From JBCCBV01 sp039033855 (GTDB lineage: Bacteria; Planctomycetota; Phycisphaerae; Phycisphaerales; Phycisphaeraceae): DNA of 64,000 nt. The notes beneath the pieces are model-generated. The model made no database searches and was not told the DNA's origin. It saw nothing but the letters and a program-made list of their open reading frames with translations. Where the stretch lies: NCBI GenBank assembly GCA_039033855.1, contig JBCCBV010000016.1, forward strand, positions 19,696 to 83,695, read 5' to 3'. Below, one piece after another: positions 20,358 through 28,492 of the stretch (position 1 is the first letter of the stretch; each line of letters begins with the position of its first letter). The position numbers and the translations under genes were made by a program.

Positions 20358-21137
20358 ATGACCGTAGGCACGTCCAAATCGAGTCAGAAAGCCCCCGGAA
20401 CCTACGGATTGACCCGCGCGGACCTGCCCGAACTGTCCGAGGCGCCGGTGGACCCGCACGCGTGGTTTGGGCCCGAGTCGGGCGCGTCCGCCCCGCCGAT
20501 GGACCTGGAGATCGGGTCGGGCAAGGGGACGTTCCTGGCCCAGCAGGCGCCGTTGGAGCCGGGCGTGCGGTGGCTCGGGGTGGAGTACGCCCGGCCGTTC
20601 TGGCTGCACGCCGCCGACCGGGTCCGAAGGCTGGGGCTCAACAACGTCCGGGTGATGCACGCCGAGGCCGGGGCGCTGGTCCGCCATTACCTGCCGGATG
20701 CGAGCCTGCGCCAGGTGCACATCTACTTCCCCGACCCCTGGCCCAAGGCCCGGCATCACAAACGCCGGCTGGTCCAGGCGCCGTTCCTGCAGGACCTCTG
20801 GCGGCTGCTGCAAGACCCGATCGAAGGCGGGTCTGAGGCAACGTCCGAAAACACGCCGGCCGGACCTGCGGGTGGCGTACGGGGCTGCGTGCGGTTGATG
20901 ACCGACCACGCCGACTACTTCGCCTGGATGGAGGACCACGCCGAGCGGGTTTCGCCTTGGTTCGAGCGGTTGCCGTATGCCGCCCCGGCGTCGGCGGGGC
21001 AGGGCGAGGTGGCCGGGACGAACTTCGAGCGCAAGTATCGGGTGGAAGGCCGGTCGTTTTCTGGGATGATCCTCCGCAAGCGGCCCGACGCGACGCCGCC
21101 CGAGCCCCCGACCCCGCCCTTGGAAGCCCTGTCATGA
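20358..21137 (+). CDS. trmB: tRNA (guanine-N7-)-methyltransferase
   Basis: The protein has 259 residues and makes m7G46 in tRNA. The SAM site is MDLEIGSGKGTFLAQQA, and WLGVEYARPFWLHAADRVRR follows as in the family. The signature VHIYFPDPWPKARHHKRRLV is diagnostic, with the catalytic aspartate in PDPWPK. The C-terminal TNFERKY is also conserved. About 20 residues of Glu/Ser/Pro-rich sequence are inserted before the MTDHADY segment. The stop overlaps the start of the next gene by 4 bases. Confidence 0.95.
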   Translation: MTVGTSKSSQKAPGTYGLTRADLPELSEAPVDPHAWFGPESGASAPPMDLEIGSGKGTFLAQQAPLEPGVRWLGVEYARPFWLHAADRVRRLGLNNVRVMHAEAGALVRHYLPDASLRQVHIYFPDPWPKARHHKRRLVQAPFLQDLWRLLQDPIEGGSEATSENTPAGPAGGVRGCVRLMTDHADYFAWMEDHAERVSPWFERLPYAAPASAGQGEVAGTNFERKYRVEGRSFSGMILRKRPDATPPEPPTPPLEALS

Positions 21138-21688
21138 AACTGCTGCGTGTCTTGCCGTTGGCCTTGTCCGGCCGTGCCTCCCGTTTCCTCGGCTTGGGCC
21201 TGGGTTGCGCCGCGAGCCTGTCCTTGACGGCCTGCGGGTCGGGCTCCAAGACCGAAGCCCCCGAGGTCGTGGTGTCCAACGCGCCGGTCCCCCTGGCCGA
21301 CCCGGTGGTTGTGCTGGGCCACTTCCACGGCTCGGACGCGACGATGTCGCTGGCGCCGGGCGTGTATCTGATCGACTCGGCCGCGCAGGCCGGGGCGGTG
21401 AAGTCCGACGCGCTGGCCAACGCCATCCGCAGCGTCGACTGGGCCAGTCAGCAGGTCCTGGTGGCCAGCCTCGGCGAGCAGCCCACCAGCGGCTACTGGA
21501 CGCGTATCACCGGCGCCCAGCGCGAGGGCTCGACGCTCTACGTCCAATACACCGCCAACCGGCCCGACGGCCCGGCGGCCACGGTGATCACCCACCCGTA
21601 CTGCATCGCCGTCATCGAACGCCAGCCCGGCGTAACCCAAGTGATCGGAGAAAGCCGCTCGACCACCGGCCAGGCTCCGCCTTCGTAA
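21134..21688 (+). CDS. Lipoprotein with PrcB-like C-terminal domain
   Basis: The protein has 184 residues. A lipoprotein signal ends in SLTACGSG near residue 36. Residues 95-175 contain QQVLVASLGEQPTSGYWTRI and LYVQYTANRPDGPAATVITH followed by PYCIAVIER. This matches the PrcB C-terminal domain, named after the Treponema dentilisin complex subunit. The domain probably mediates protein-protein contacts. It overlaps trmB by ATGA, so it is translationally coupled although functionally unrelated. Confidence 0.75.
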   Translation: MKLLRVLPLALSGRASRFLGLGLGCAASLSLTACGSGSKTEAPEVVVSNAPVPLADPVVVLGHFHGSDATMSLAPGVYLIDSAAQAGAVKSDALANAIRSVDWASQQVLVASLGEQPTSGYWTRITGAQREGSTLYVQYTANRPDGPAATVITHPYCIAVIERQPGVTQVIGESRSTTGQAPPS

Positions 21689-21698
21689 ACCTCGATCT

Positions 21699-21715
21699 GG
21701 GTTCTTCGAGAACCC
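21699..21715. terminator. Hairpin between convergent prcB-like gene and nusB
   Basis: GGGTTCT and AGAACCC pair around a 3-base TCG loop, 11 bases after the lipoprotein stop. No T tract follows. The position between convergent genes suggests termination. Confidence 0.4.
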
Positions 21716-21780
21716 GGGTCTGCGGGCGAGAGCCAAGAGCAAGGTTGCGCGGAGGCTCGATCGCCTGTCGCGGCATCGGC

Positions 21781-22422
21781 TCAGGCGTCGCGCACGGCGT
21801 CGTCGAGCCAGGCCTTATCGCTTACCCCCGGAGCCGGGGGCGCCCCGGGAGACCCCTGAGCCCCGGGTGACCCCGTAACGGGCGCATCGGGCGTTGCGCG
21901 ATCCGTTGGGTCGTCCTCGCTTTGCGCGGGGTTTTCGGTGCCGGCGTCTTCGCTCGCGGGCGCCCCCAGCTTGCCCCACCGGCGGGCGGCCTTGTCCAGC
22001 AGCGCGTTCACGAACCCCGGCGAAGGGTCCGACCCATATCGCTTGGCCAAATCGACGGCCTCGTTGATGGCGCGCTTGGCGGGCTCGCGGTCGTCGTGGA
22101 TCTCCAGGAGCGCCAATCGCAAGATGGCCCGATCGACCGGCGGCTGGCGGTACGCCGGCCACTGCGGGGCGAGCTTGCTGGTGAGCGCGTCCGAATCGGC
22201 TCGGGCGCGCCAAGCGGCCACGGCCAACTCCGCCGCGGCGTGTCGCGCCTCGGCGCCGGGGTCGTGCTCGGCCCGCTCGACCGATTCCTCGAGCTCGGCG
22301 ATTAGCGGGTCGGCCTCGTCGGGCCCGGCACGGCTGGGGCCCTGCTGCGCGGCGCCGGACACGTCGAGCTGATACAGCAGCTGCATCGCGAGCTGTCGAG
22401 TGGGTCTGGGGGTGCGGGCCAT
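21781..22422 (-). CDS. nusB: Transcription antitermination factor NusB
   Basis: The protein has 213 residues. The NusB helical fold covers residues 1-145: TRQLAMQLLYQLDVSG at the N-terminus, VDRAILRLALLEI, KRAINEAVDLAKRYGSD and PGFVNALLDKAARR. A 30-residue acidic insertion lies in the first half. The C-terminal 60 residues are Pro/Asp/Gly-rich and disordered, absent from E. coli NusB. ATG at 22420-22422 is preferred over a TTG six codons earlier. ribH lies directly upstream, and the ribH-nusB neighbourhood is common in bacteria. Confidence 0.93.
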   Translation of the reverse strand: MARTPRPTRQLAMQLLYQLDVSGAAQQGPSRAGPDEADPLIAELEESVERAEHDPGAEARHAAAELAVAAWRARADSDALTSKLAPQWPAYRQPPVDRAILRLALLEIHDDREPAKRAINEAVDLAKRYGSDPSPGFVNALLDKAARRWGKLGAPASEDAGTENPAQSEDDPTDRATPDAPVTGSPGAQGSPGAPPAPGVSDKAWLDDAVRDA

Positions 22423-22470
22423 CGGTGCAATCGGGTCCAAACGTCTGGAGAAACCTGTTTCGAGCCGCGC

Positions 22471-22476
22471 AGTCTA
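22471..22476 (-). promoter_or_regulatory. Putative -10 box TAGACT upstream of nusB
   Basis: TAGACT lies 48 bases before the nusB ATG in the ribH-nusB gap. This would give a leader of about 40 bases, so nusB may have its own promoter. Confidence 0.35.
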
Positions 22477-22505
22477 CGTCCCCCGGAAAAAAAGCCCGAG
22501 CCGCG

Positions 22506-23039
22506 TCAGCCCGCGTCGATCTGGGCCATCAGGTCGGCCATCTCGACGGCGGTGGTCATGGCCGAGCGCCCGGCGTTGCCAAGCTTCGCCCCGGCCCGGT
22601 GGATGGCCTGCTCGAGGTTCTCGCAGGTCAGCACGCCGAACACGCACGGCACGCCGGTGAGCACGCCCGCGTCTTTGACGCCCTGGGCCGCCTGGTTCAC
22701 GACGTGGTCGTAGTGGTCGGTTTCGCCCCGGATCACGCAGCCCAGGCAGACGACCGCGGCGTAGCGGCCGGTGTCGGCCAGCTTGCGCGCGGCCACGCCG
22801 AGCTCAAAGGCGCCCGGCACCCGGCAGACGTCCAGCCGGTCGGGCGCGCCGCCGAGCTGGTCCCAGGTTTCGACGCAGGCGCCCAGCAGGTGGTCGACGA
22901 TGAACTCATTGAACCGGGCCGCAACGATGGCCATCCGGTGGTCGCCGGGGATCAGCCGGCCGACGATCTGGTCCCGTCCGGGGTCGGGCGGTTCGAGGGC
23001 AGGCTCAAAGTCGGCGGACTGGTTCGGCGGATCGGCCAT
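22506..23039 (-). CDS. ribH: 6,7-dimethyl-8-ribityllumazine synthase
   Basis: The protein has 177 residues and carries out the penultimate step of riboflavin synthesis. It has MAIVAARFNEFIVDHLLGAC, VCRVPGAFELGVAARKLADT, CLGCVIRGETDHYDHVVNQA (with the catalytic histidine pattern) and PCVFGVLTCENLEQAIHRAG. A 30-residue N-terminal extension precedes the domain. The ATG has TACACT 7 bases upstream. The bifunctional ribBA lies 5.5 kb away, so the pathway is dispersed. Confidence 0.96.
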   Translation of the reverse strand: MADPPNQSADFEPALEPPDPGRDQIVGRLIPGDHRMAIVAARFNEFIVDHLLGACVETWDQLGGAPDRLDVCRVPGAFELGVAARKLADTGRYAAVVCLGCVIRGETDHYDHVVNQAAQGVKDAGVLTGVPCVFGVLTCENLEQAIHRAGAKLGNAGRSAMTTAVEMADLMAQIDAG

Positions 23040-23046
23040 GGTGCCG

Positions 23047-23052
23047 AGTGTA
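23047..23052 (-). promoter_or_regulatory. Putative -10 box TACACT (leaderless ribH)
   Basis: TACACT ends 7 bases before the ribH ATG. Confidence 0.5.
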
Positions 23053-23086
23053 GCGCGGGACGCCGTGGCCATGCGGCCATGGGGGC

Positions 23087-24670
23087 TTAGCGTTCCCAGT
23101 AGCTGGGCTCGCCGCCGCCGGGCGGGTAGAGGAGCATGGCGTTGCCCGAGACGCTGACCTTGCCCAAGGGCACGTAGCGCCATTGGGTCGGGGCCGAGGC
23201 GGAGTGGAGCACGCCGTCGACGACGCACCACCGGCCGACCAGGGTCGCGGGCGATTGTCCGATGACGGTGGCGCCCGGGGCCGAGGCGCCGGACTGCTGG
23301 GCGCCGTAGACGAACGTGCCGTCGGCGTTGAGCCGGCTGACCAGGGTGCTGGCGTGGATCAGGCCGTCGCGCCCGGTGCCGCTGTTGCCGGGCACGGTGG
23401 TGCTGACGGTGTTCCGCCAGGCGCCGACGAGGGCCGGATCGACCCGGCCGCCCGGGGGCAACGGCACGGCCTGAACCTGCGGGGCCTGGACACCGGCCTG
23501 GGGGGCCTGGACGCCGGGCGACTGCGGGTTCACACCGGGCTGCGCGGGGTTGCCGGCGCCGGGCGCCGGGGCGCCCATATGCAGTTGGACAAGCGCTTGG
23601 GCGCTTGCCGGGGGTTGCTGAGGCGTGCGGTTGAACGGCAGGTCCATCGACTGCGGCTGGCCGGACTGCGGGTCGTTGCTGACCACACGCACCCAAAGCT
23701 GGCGCCCCTGGTACATGCCCATGATCTGGAACGGCTGCTGGGTCTGCAGGTCCTGGCCCATGCCCTGGAAGCGGTTGGTCTGCGGTTCGATCCTCGCTTG
23801 GAAGCCCATTTTCGAGCCGTCGGGCGCCACGGCGATGCCGAGCAGGGTGTTGGACTGGTCGCCGGGCACCAGGGTCATCGACACGCCCTGGGCCGGGCCG
23901 GAGCCGGCGAAGACCGCGTGAAACGGGTGCGGCGGCATGGCCGTATTCGGACCAGCGGGGGTCTGGGTCCAAGGCGTCTGCCCCTGCGCTTGACCTTGGG
24001 GTTGCCCCGGGTTCTGCCATTGGCCTTGCCCCTGCGCAGGCGGGGGAACTTGAGCGTGCGCCGGCGCGGTCCATCCCGGCTGCTGTCCAGCCGGATGGCC
24101 GGCGGGATGACCTGCGGGATGACCTGCGGGATGGCCTGCAGCTTGCCCGGCCGGAGCCTGCGCCGTTGGCGGGGCGAAGGGGTTGCCCCCTTGGGGCGGC
24201 GCGGCGGCCGGGGCGAACGGGTTGTTGCCCGGAGCGTTCGCGGCCGGAGCACCCGCCGCAGGGGCTTGACTGGGCGGGACGTTTCCGGGGACGCCTGGCG
24301 CGAAAGGCGACTCGGAGTCTTGCGACGCGTCGGCTTGTTCTGTCGCGTCCATCTCAAACTCGGCCATGTCGATGCGGTCGATCTCTTCGTACAAGGCCTC
24401 GATCTGGGCCTCGACCCGCATGGCGCCGGCCTCGTCCGGCACGTTCTCGAGCGAGTCGATCAGCTTGTCGATCTCGGCCTCGATCGATTCGATGCTCCGC
24501 GCAGCGGCGGGCGTCGCAGGCGCCGCGACCTCGGTCGAATCGGCTTGCACAGAGTCCACGGCGTCGCTCGCCTCCTCGACCTGCCCCCAGGCCGTGCCCG
24601 CGGACAGGCAGGCGCAAGCGCTCACGAGCGCGGCGGCGGGATAACGCAAAGCAGGTCGGTTTCGGGGCAT
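23087..24670 (-). CDS. Secreted Pro/Gln/Ala-rich repeat protein of unknown function
   Basis: The protein has 527 residues. A signal peptide (ALVSACACLSAGTAWG) ends near residue 28. Residues 50-110 form an acidic helical region (SIEAEIDKLIDSLENVPDEA). Residues 120-260 are low complexity, with NPFAP repeats and four GHPA repeats. Residues 265-370 and 430-527 look folded and contain paired blocks such as VSMTLVPGDQSNTLLGIAV and LVGAWRNTVSTTVPGNSGTG. The latter resembles the beta-strand pattern of small lipocalin-like modules, but no family is recognised. It is probably an envelope protein. Confidence 0.7.
   Translation of the reverse strand: MPRNRPALRYPAAALVSACACLSAGTAWGQVEEASDAVDSVQADSTEVAAPATPAAARSIESIEAEIDKLIDSLENVPDEAGAMRVEAQIEALYEEIDRIDMAEFEMDATEQADASQDSESPFAPGVPGNVPPSQAPAAGAPAANAPGNNPFAPAAAPPQGGNPFAPPTAQAPAGQAAGHPAGHPAGHPAGHPAGQQPGWTAPAHAQVPPPAQGQGQWQNPGQPQGQAQGQTPWTQTPAGPNTAMPPHPFHAVFAGSGPAQGVSMTLVPGDQSNTLLGIAVAPDGSKMGFQARIEPQTNRFQGMGQDLQTQQPFQIMGMYQGRQLWVRVVSNDPQSGQPQSMDLPFNRTPQQPPASAQALVQLHMGAPAPGAGNPAQPGVNPQSPGVQAPQAGVQAPQVQAVPLPPGGRVDPALVGAWRNTVSTTVPGNSGTGRDGLIHASTLVSRLNADGTFVYGAQQSGASAPGATVIGQSPATLVGRWCVVDGVLHSASAPTQWRYVPLGKVSVSGNAMLLYPPGGGEPSYWER
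24092..24140. repeat. Tandem 12-bp coding repeats (GHPA)
   Basis: Copies of GACCTGCGGGAT and close variants encode HPAG units on the minus strand. The period of 12 keeps the reading frame. Confidence 0.6.
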
Positions 24671-24878
24671 CGCGCGGGGTCTCCAGCAGGGCTGTTCGGA
24701 CGGACGGCGGAATGGCGGCGACAGGCGCACCGCACCGCGGCAGACGCCAGGGCAAGACGGGGCCCAAGCCCCGGCGGTTACCCCAGCCTACCGACGTTCG
24801 GTGAGATTCCAGAATAAAACCAGCGGCGCGGCATGCGCTCGTCATGGCGGCAGGCCGTCCCAGCACACCCGCCCTGCC

Positions 24879-25865
24879 TTAGCCCAGCAGGTCGGACACG
24901 GTTTCGCGCTCGGACACCAGCTCGGCGTTGGTGGCCTGGATCTTGCTTTGGGCGAAGTCGTCCGAGACGTCGAGGCCCTGGACGATTTCGTAGTCGCCGC
25001 CGGGCAGCGTCTTCACCGGCAGGCCGGCCCAGACGTCGGGGTCGAAGCCGTAAGCGCCTTCGGACGGCACGGCCACCGAGTGCAGGGCACCGGGGGTGCA
25101 CAAGTCATGCACGTGATCCACCAGGGCGTTGGCGGCCGACGCGGCCGAGCTGGCGCCCCGGGCGGCGATGATCGCGGCGCCGCGTTTGCCCACGGTCGGG
25201 CAGAACTCGTTCTGCAGCCAGGCGTCGTCGCCGATGGCCTGCGGGGCGGGCTGGCCGGCGATCTTGGCCAGGCCGAAGGCGGGGAACATGGTCGGGCTGT
25301 GGTTGCCGAAGATGTAGACGTCTTCGACCTCGGCCACGGGCTTGCCGGCCTTTTTTGCCAGCTGCGAGGCGGCGCGGTTCTGATCGAGCCGAACCATCGC
25401 CGACCATCGGCGGGCGCCGATGCGGCTTCCCTGGGCGGCGCCGATCATCGCGTTGGTGTTGGCGGGGTTACCCACCACGGCCACGCGGCAGTCGTCGGCG
25501 GCGGCGGCCTCGATCGCCTTGCCCTGGCCGACGAAGATCTTGCCGTTGTCCTTAAGAAGGTCGGCGCGTTCCATGCCGGGCCCGCGCGGCTTGGAGCCGA
25601 CCAGCAGGGCCCAGTTGACGCCGTCAAACCCCTCGGCCGGGTCGCTGGTCATCACGATGTCCGACAGCAGCGGGAAGGCGCAGTCGTCGAGCTCCATGGC
25701 CACGCCCTGCAGGGCCTGCATGGCCTTGTCGACGGGGATCTCGATCAGGCGGAGCACGACCGGGGTGTCGGGCCCGAACATCTGGCCGGAAGCGATGCGG
25801 AACAGCAGGGCGTAGCCGATCTGGCCGGCGGCTCCGGTCACGGCGACTTGGACGGGGGCGGTCAT
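24879..25865 (-). CDS. mdh: Malate dehydrogenase
   Basis: The protein has 328 residues and interconverts malate and oxaloacetate in the citric acid cycle. It has the NAD site VAVTGAAGQIGYALLFRIAS, ADLLKDNGKIFVGQGKAI, VVGNPANTNAMI, the substrate arginine region RLDQNRAASQLA, and FGNHSPTMFP with the catalytic histidine. This is the group-2 (cytosolic-like, 325-330 residue) type. AAAGGAG precedes the ATG at 25863-25865, an example of a classical ribosome-binding site. A 208-base gap separates it from the downstream secreted protein gene. Confidence 0.96.
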   Translation of the reverse strand: MTAPVQVAVTGAAGQIGYALLFRIASGQMFGPDTPVVLRLIEIPVDKAMQALQGVAMELDDCAFPLLSDIVMTSDPAEGFDGVNWALLVGSKPRGPGMERADLLKDNGKIFVGQGKAIEAAAADDCRVAVVGNPANTNAMIGAAQGSRIGARRWSAMVRLDQNRAASQLAKKAGKPVAEVEDVYIFGNHSPTMFPAFGLAKIAGQPAPQAIGDDAWLQNEFCPTVGKRGAAIIAARGASSAASAANALVDHVHDLCTPGALHSVAVPSEGAYGFDPDVWAGLPVKTLPGGDYEIVQGLDVSDDFAQSKIQATNAELVSERETVSDLLG

Positions 25866-25998
25866 GGTCTGGCTCCTTTGAGAAGGTCGGCCGGGTCGGT
25901 GGCTCGCGGGACCCACGCACGGCCGGGGCGATCGCGGGGCTCAAACCGCCCCGGGAAGGGCCGTCGATTGTACGCCAAGGCGGGGCTGCGATGCGGGA

Positions 25999-26004
25999 TA
26001 GACT
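25999..26004 (+). promoter_or_regulatory. Putative -10 box TAGACT (leaderless UbiA-like gene)
   Basis: TAGACT ends 9 bases before the ATG at 26014. Confidence 0.45.
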
Positions 26005-26013
26005 CGCGCCCAC

Positions 26014-26895
26014 ATGGGCTTCCGCGCCGCGATCGCGCACAGCAACCTGTATGTGGCCGGGGCGGCCGGGGCGGTCTGCGCCGCGTCGGTGTGCGACGGG
26101 CTCGGGCCGGTTCCCACGGGGGCCGGTTTGATCTCCGGGCCATGGCTCGGCCCTGTGATCGGCCCGCTCTTGGGCCCGACGCTGGCGGCGGGATTCGGCG
26201 CCGGGTGCGTGTACACGCTCGACCGGCTGGTAGGCGCGCCGTCAGATCAGGACGACCGCTCGGCGATGTTCGCCCGAAACCGCGCCCGGCTCTGGCCCTG
26301 GGCCGTGCTGCTGGGCCTGGGGGCGGCGGCGGGGGTGGTGGCGTCGAGCACGGGGGCGCAACTCGCGCTGGCGGGCGTGGCGGCGGTCAGCCTGTTGTAT
26401 TGCGTGCCTTGGCTGCCCTGGCGGGGTCAGCGGCTCCGGCTGGCGCAGGTGCCTTACGCCAAGGCCGTACTGGTGGGGCTGGCGTGGGCGGGGGCCACGG
26501 CCGTGGCGCCGATGCTGGCCATCGGACGCGACCTCGGCCCGGTCGCCTGGGCGAGCCTCGAACGGGCGCTGTTCATCGTGGCCCTGACGCTCCCCATCGA
26601 CCTGCGCGACCTGGAAGCCGACCGGCGGGCGGGCGTGCGCACCGTCGCCCGGGGATGGGGCGAGGCGGGGGTTCGGCGGGTGTCGGTGGCCGCCCTGGCC
26701 GGGGCGGCGGCGATCGCGGGCATGCGGCACGGCCTGGTGGGCGCCTGGCCAAGCTGGACGGCCTACGTGGCGGCGGCGTGGGTGACGGCGGCGGCTTCGA
26801 CCAAGCGAGGCCCGGGGTTCTTCGCCTGGGCGCCGGACGCACCGATCTGGCTCTGGGCCGGGCTGATGGTCGGCCGACGCCTGCTGGCGGACTAG
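26014..26895 (+). CDS. UbiA-like prenyltransferase family membrane protein
   Basis: The protein has 293 residues with about eight hydrophobic segments. Between segments 2 and 3, GAGCVYTLDRLVGAPSDQDD resembles the first Asp-rich prenyl-diphosphate site (normally NDxxDxxxD). LTLPIDLRDLEADRRAGVRT matches the second motif well. The first motif is degenerate, lacking the Asn-Asp pair, so the enzyme may use an unusual acceptor or be inactive. No quinone or heme genes are adjacent. The C-terminal third is hydrophobic up to the last residue. Confidence 0.65.
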   Translation: MGFRAAIAHSNLYVAGAAGAVCAASVCDGLGPVPTGAGLISGPWLGPVIGPLLGPTLAAGFGAGCVYTLDRLVGAPSDQDDRSAMFARNRARLWPWAVLLGLGAAAGVVASSTGAQLALAGVAAVSLLYCVPWLPWRGQRLRLAQVPYAKAVLVGLAWAGATAVAPMLAIGRDLGPVAWASLERALFIVALTLPIDLRDLEADRRAGVRTVARGWGEAGVRRVSVAALAGAAAIAGMRHGLVGAWPSWTAYVAAAWVTAAASTKRGPGFFAWAPDAPIWLWAGLMVGRRLLAD

Positions 26896-27174
26896 CCGGG
26901 TGCAAGGGGCGAAACGAACAGCGGGCCAGGCCCAACTGGGGGCGAACAAGGGTCATTCTTGCCAAGCTCCTCGCCGTGGCGCGGGTCAGGGAGTATCCTT
27001 GGCGTTCCGGTGGCGTGAGGTTTGGCGTGGGGGCCTGTTCGCACCGACCGTCTTTGGCTGAGTTCTTGCCTGTTTTGTGTGGTCTAACCCGACGCTCGAG
27101 ACCGAGACGCATCGCCCGTGCGTGCGTTCGCTGGCGTTCGTGGTGGGCCTTGACCCCTGCTTCGCGGGTTGTGT

Positions 27175-28452
27175 ATGCCGCCTGAAGCCGAATCCAACCG
27201 TCCATCCGAGCCGGCGTCTTTCGAGTGGCGCCCGTACCGCGCCCAGCACCGCCGGGATCAGGACGACGCCGCGCACGCCGAACTGGCCAAGAACGGCGTC
27301 CAAACGCCCGCCCGGCATGCGTTGGCCCCCGAGAACGAGCCCGAAGTCATCGACACCCCGAACCGCCTCGGCCCGGCCGTGGACATCCTGCGCGACGCCG
27401 GCGTGTTCGGCTTCGACACCGAGTTCATCGGCGAAGAGTCCTACCACCCGCGGATCTGCGTCATCCAGGCCGCCACGGTGGACCAGGTGGAGGTCATCGA
27501 CGCGCTGGCCGACTACGACCTGTCCGCGTTTTGGGAGCTCATCGTCGATCCGGGCGTGCGCAAGCTGGTCCACGCTGGGGCCCAGGACCTTGAACCCGCG
27601 GTGCGTCTGACCGGCCGTCCGCCCGCCGCGGTGACCGACACGCAGATCGCTTCGGCCTTCGCAGGCTTTGCCTATCCGGTCAGCCTGGCGGCGCTGTCTG
27701 AGCAGCTCATCGGGGTCGAGCTGGGCAAAGGGCTGAAGTTCAGCAAGTGGGATCGACGGCCGTTGTCCGACGTGCAGCTGCACTACGCCGCGAACGACGT
27801 GCGGTACCTGCCCGCGATCGCCGAAGCGCTCGAAGACCGCCTGGCGTCGCTGGGCAACGCCGAGCTGGCGCAAGCGGCTTGCGACGAGCTCTGCCAGGTC
27901 GAGCCGTATGTCATCAACCCGCTGGAGCGCAAGTTCAAGGCCCGGGGCGTACGGTCGATGGGTCGCAAGAAACGGGCCGGCTTCGAGGCGCTGGTGCTGT
28001 GGCGCGAGGCGCTGGCCCGACGGCTCGACGCGCCGCCACGCTCGCTGGTAGCCGACCAGGTCTTGTGCGACCTCGCCGCGGCGCACCCCGAAGACAAGCA
28101 CGAGCTCAAAACCATCAAGGGGCTGCCCCGGCCGGTGCGCAAGGAGTTCGGCCCGGAGATGATCGAAGTCATCGACAAGGCCCGCAAAGGCCCGCTGCCG
28201 CCGCGCGAGCGCCAGGAGCCCGGCCAGACCGACGAAGACCGCGCTCGCATCGACGCCGTGTGGGAGGCGCTGGCCCGCAAGTGCGCCGACCGTCGGATCG
28301 ACCCGCGGGCGCTCACCAGCAAGAAGGACCTCGGCCGGGTCTGCCTCTGGCGCCGGGGCGGCGGCAAGGGGCCCAAACCGCGCGTGCTGACCGGTTGGCG
28401 AAGAGACTTCCTAGGCGACGCCGTGGCCGAGATGGACCCGGATAGCGCGTAA
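27175..28452 (+). CDS. rnd: Ribonuclease D
   Basis: The protein has 425 residues. After a 60-residue charged N-terminal extension, the DEDDy exonuclease domain contains FGFDTEFIGEESYHPRICVI (Asp and Glu), KLVHAGAQDLEP (third Asp) and LHYAANDVRYLPAIAEAL (Tyr and fourth Asp). A HRDC domain follows (MGRKKRAGFEALVLWREALA). A further basic C-terminal HRDC-like region extends to the end. It is a 3'-5' exonuclease of tRNA maturation and RNA turnover. The gap upstream (26896-27174) shows no gene or clear promoter. Confidence 0.92.
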   Translation: MPPEAESNRPSEPASFEWRPYRAQHRRDQDDAAHAELAKNGVQTPARHALAPENEPEVIDTPNRLGPAVDILRDAGVFGFDTEFIGEESYHPRICVIQAATVDQVEVIDALADYDLSAFWELIVDPGVRKLVHAGAQDLEPAVRLTGRPPAAVTDTQIASAFAGFAYPVSLAALSEQLIGVELGKGLKFSKWDRRPLSDVQLHYAANDVRYLPAIAEALEDRLASLGNAELAQAACDELCQVEPYVINPLERKFKARGVRSMGRKKRAGFEALVLWREALARRLDAPPRSLVADQVLCDLAAAHPEDKHELKTIKGLPRPVRKEFGPEMIEVIDKARKGPLPPRERQEPGQTDEDRARIDAVWEALARKCADRRIDPRALTSKKDLGRVCLWRRGGGKGPKPRVLTGWRRDFLGDAVAEMDPDSA

Positions 28453-28492
28453 TCGATGCTCTGACGAATCGCCGCCCGTCTTAAGGCACGTC

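Noticed and set aside
22487..22493. Seven-A run (T7 on minus) after ribH as a terminator
   Set aside because: The preceding GC-rich bases do not form a self-complementary stem.
24801..27185. Plus-strand frame of about 790 codons covering mdh and the UbiA-like gene
   Set aside because: It is a GC-driven shadow that runs antisense to mdh and out of phase with the UbiA-like gene.
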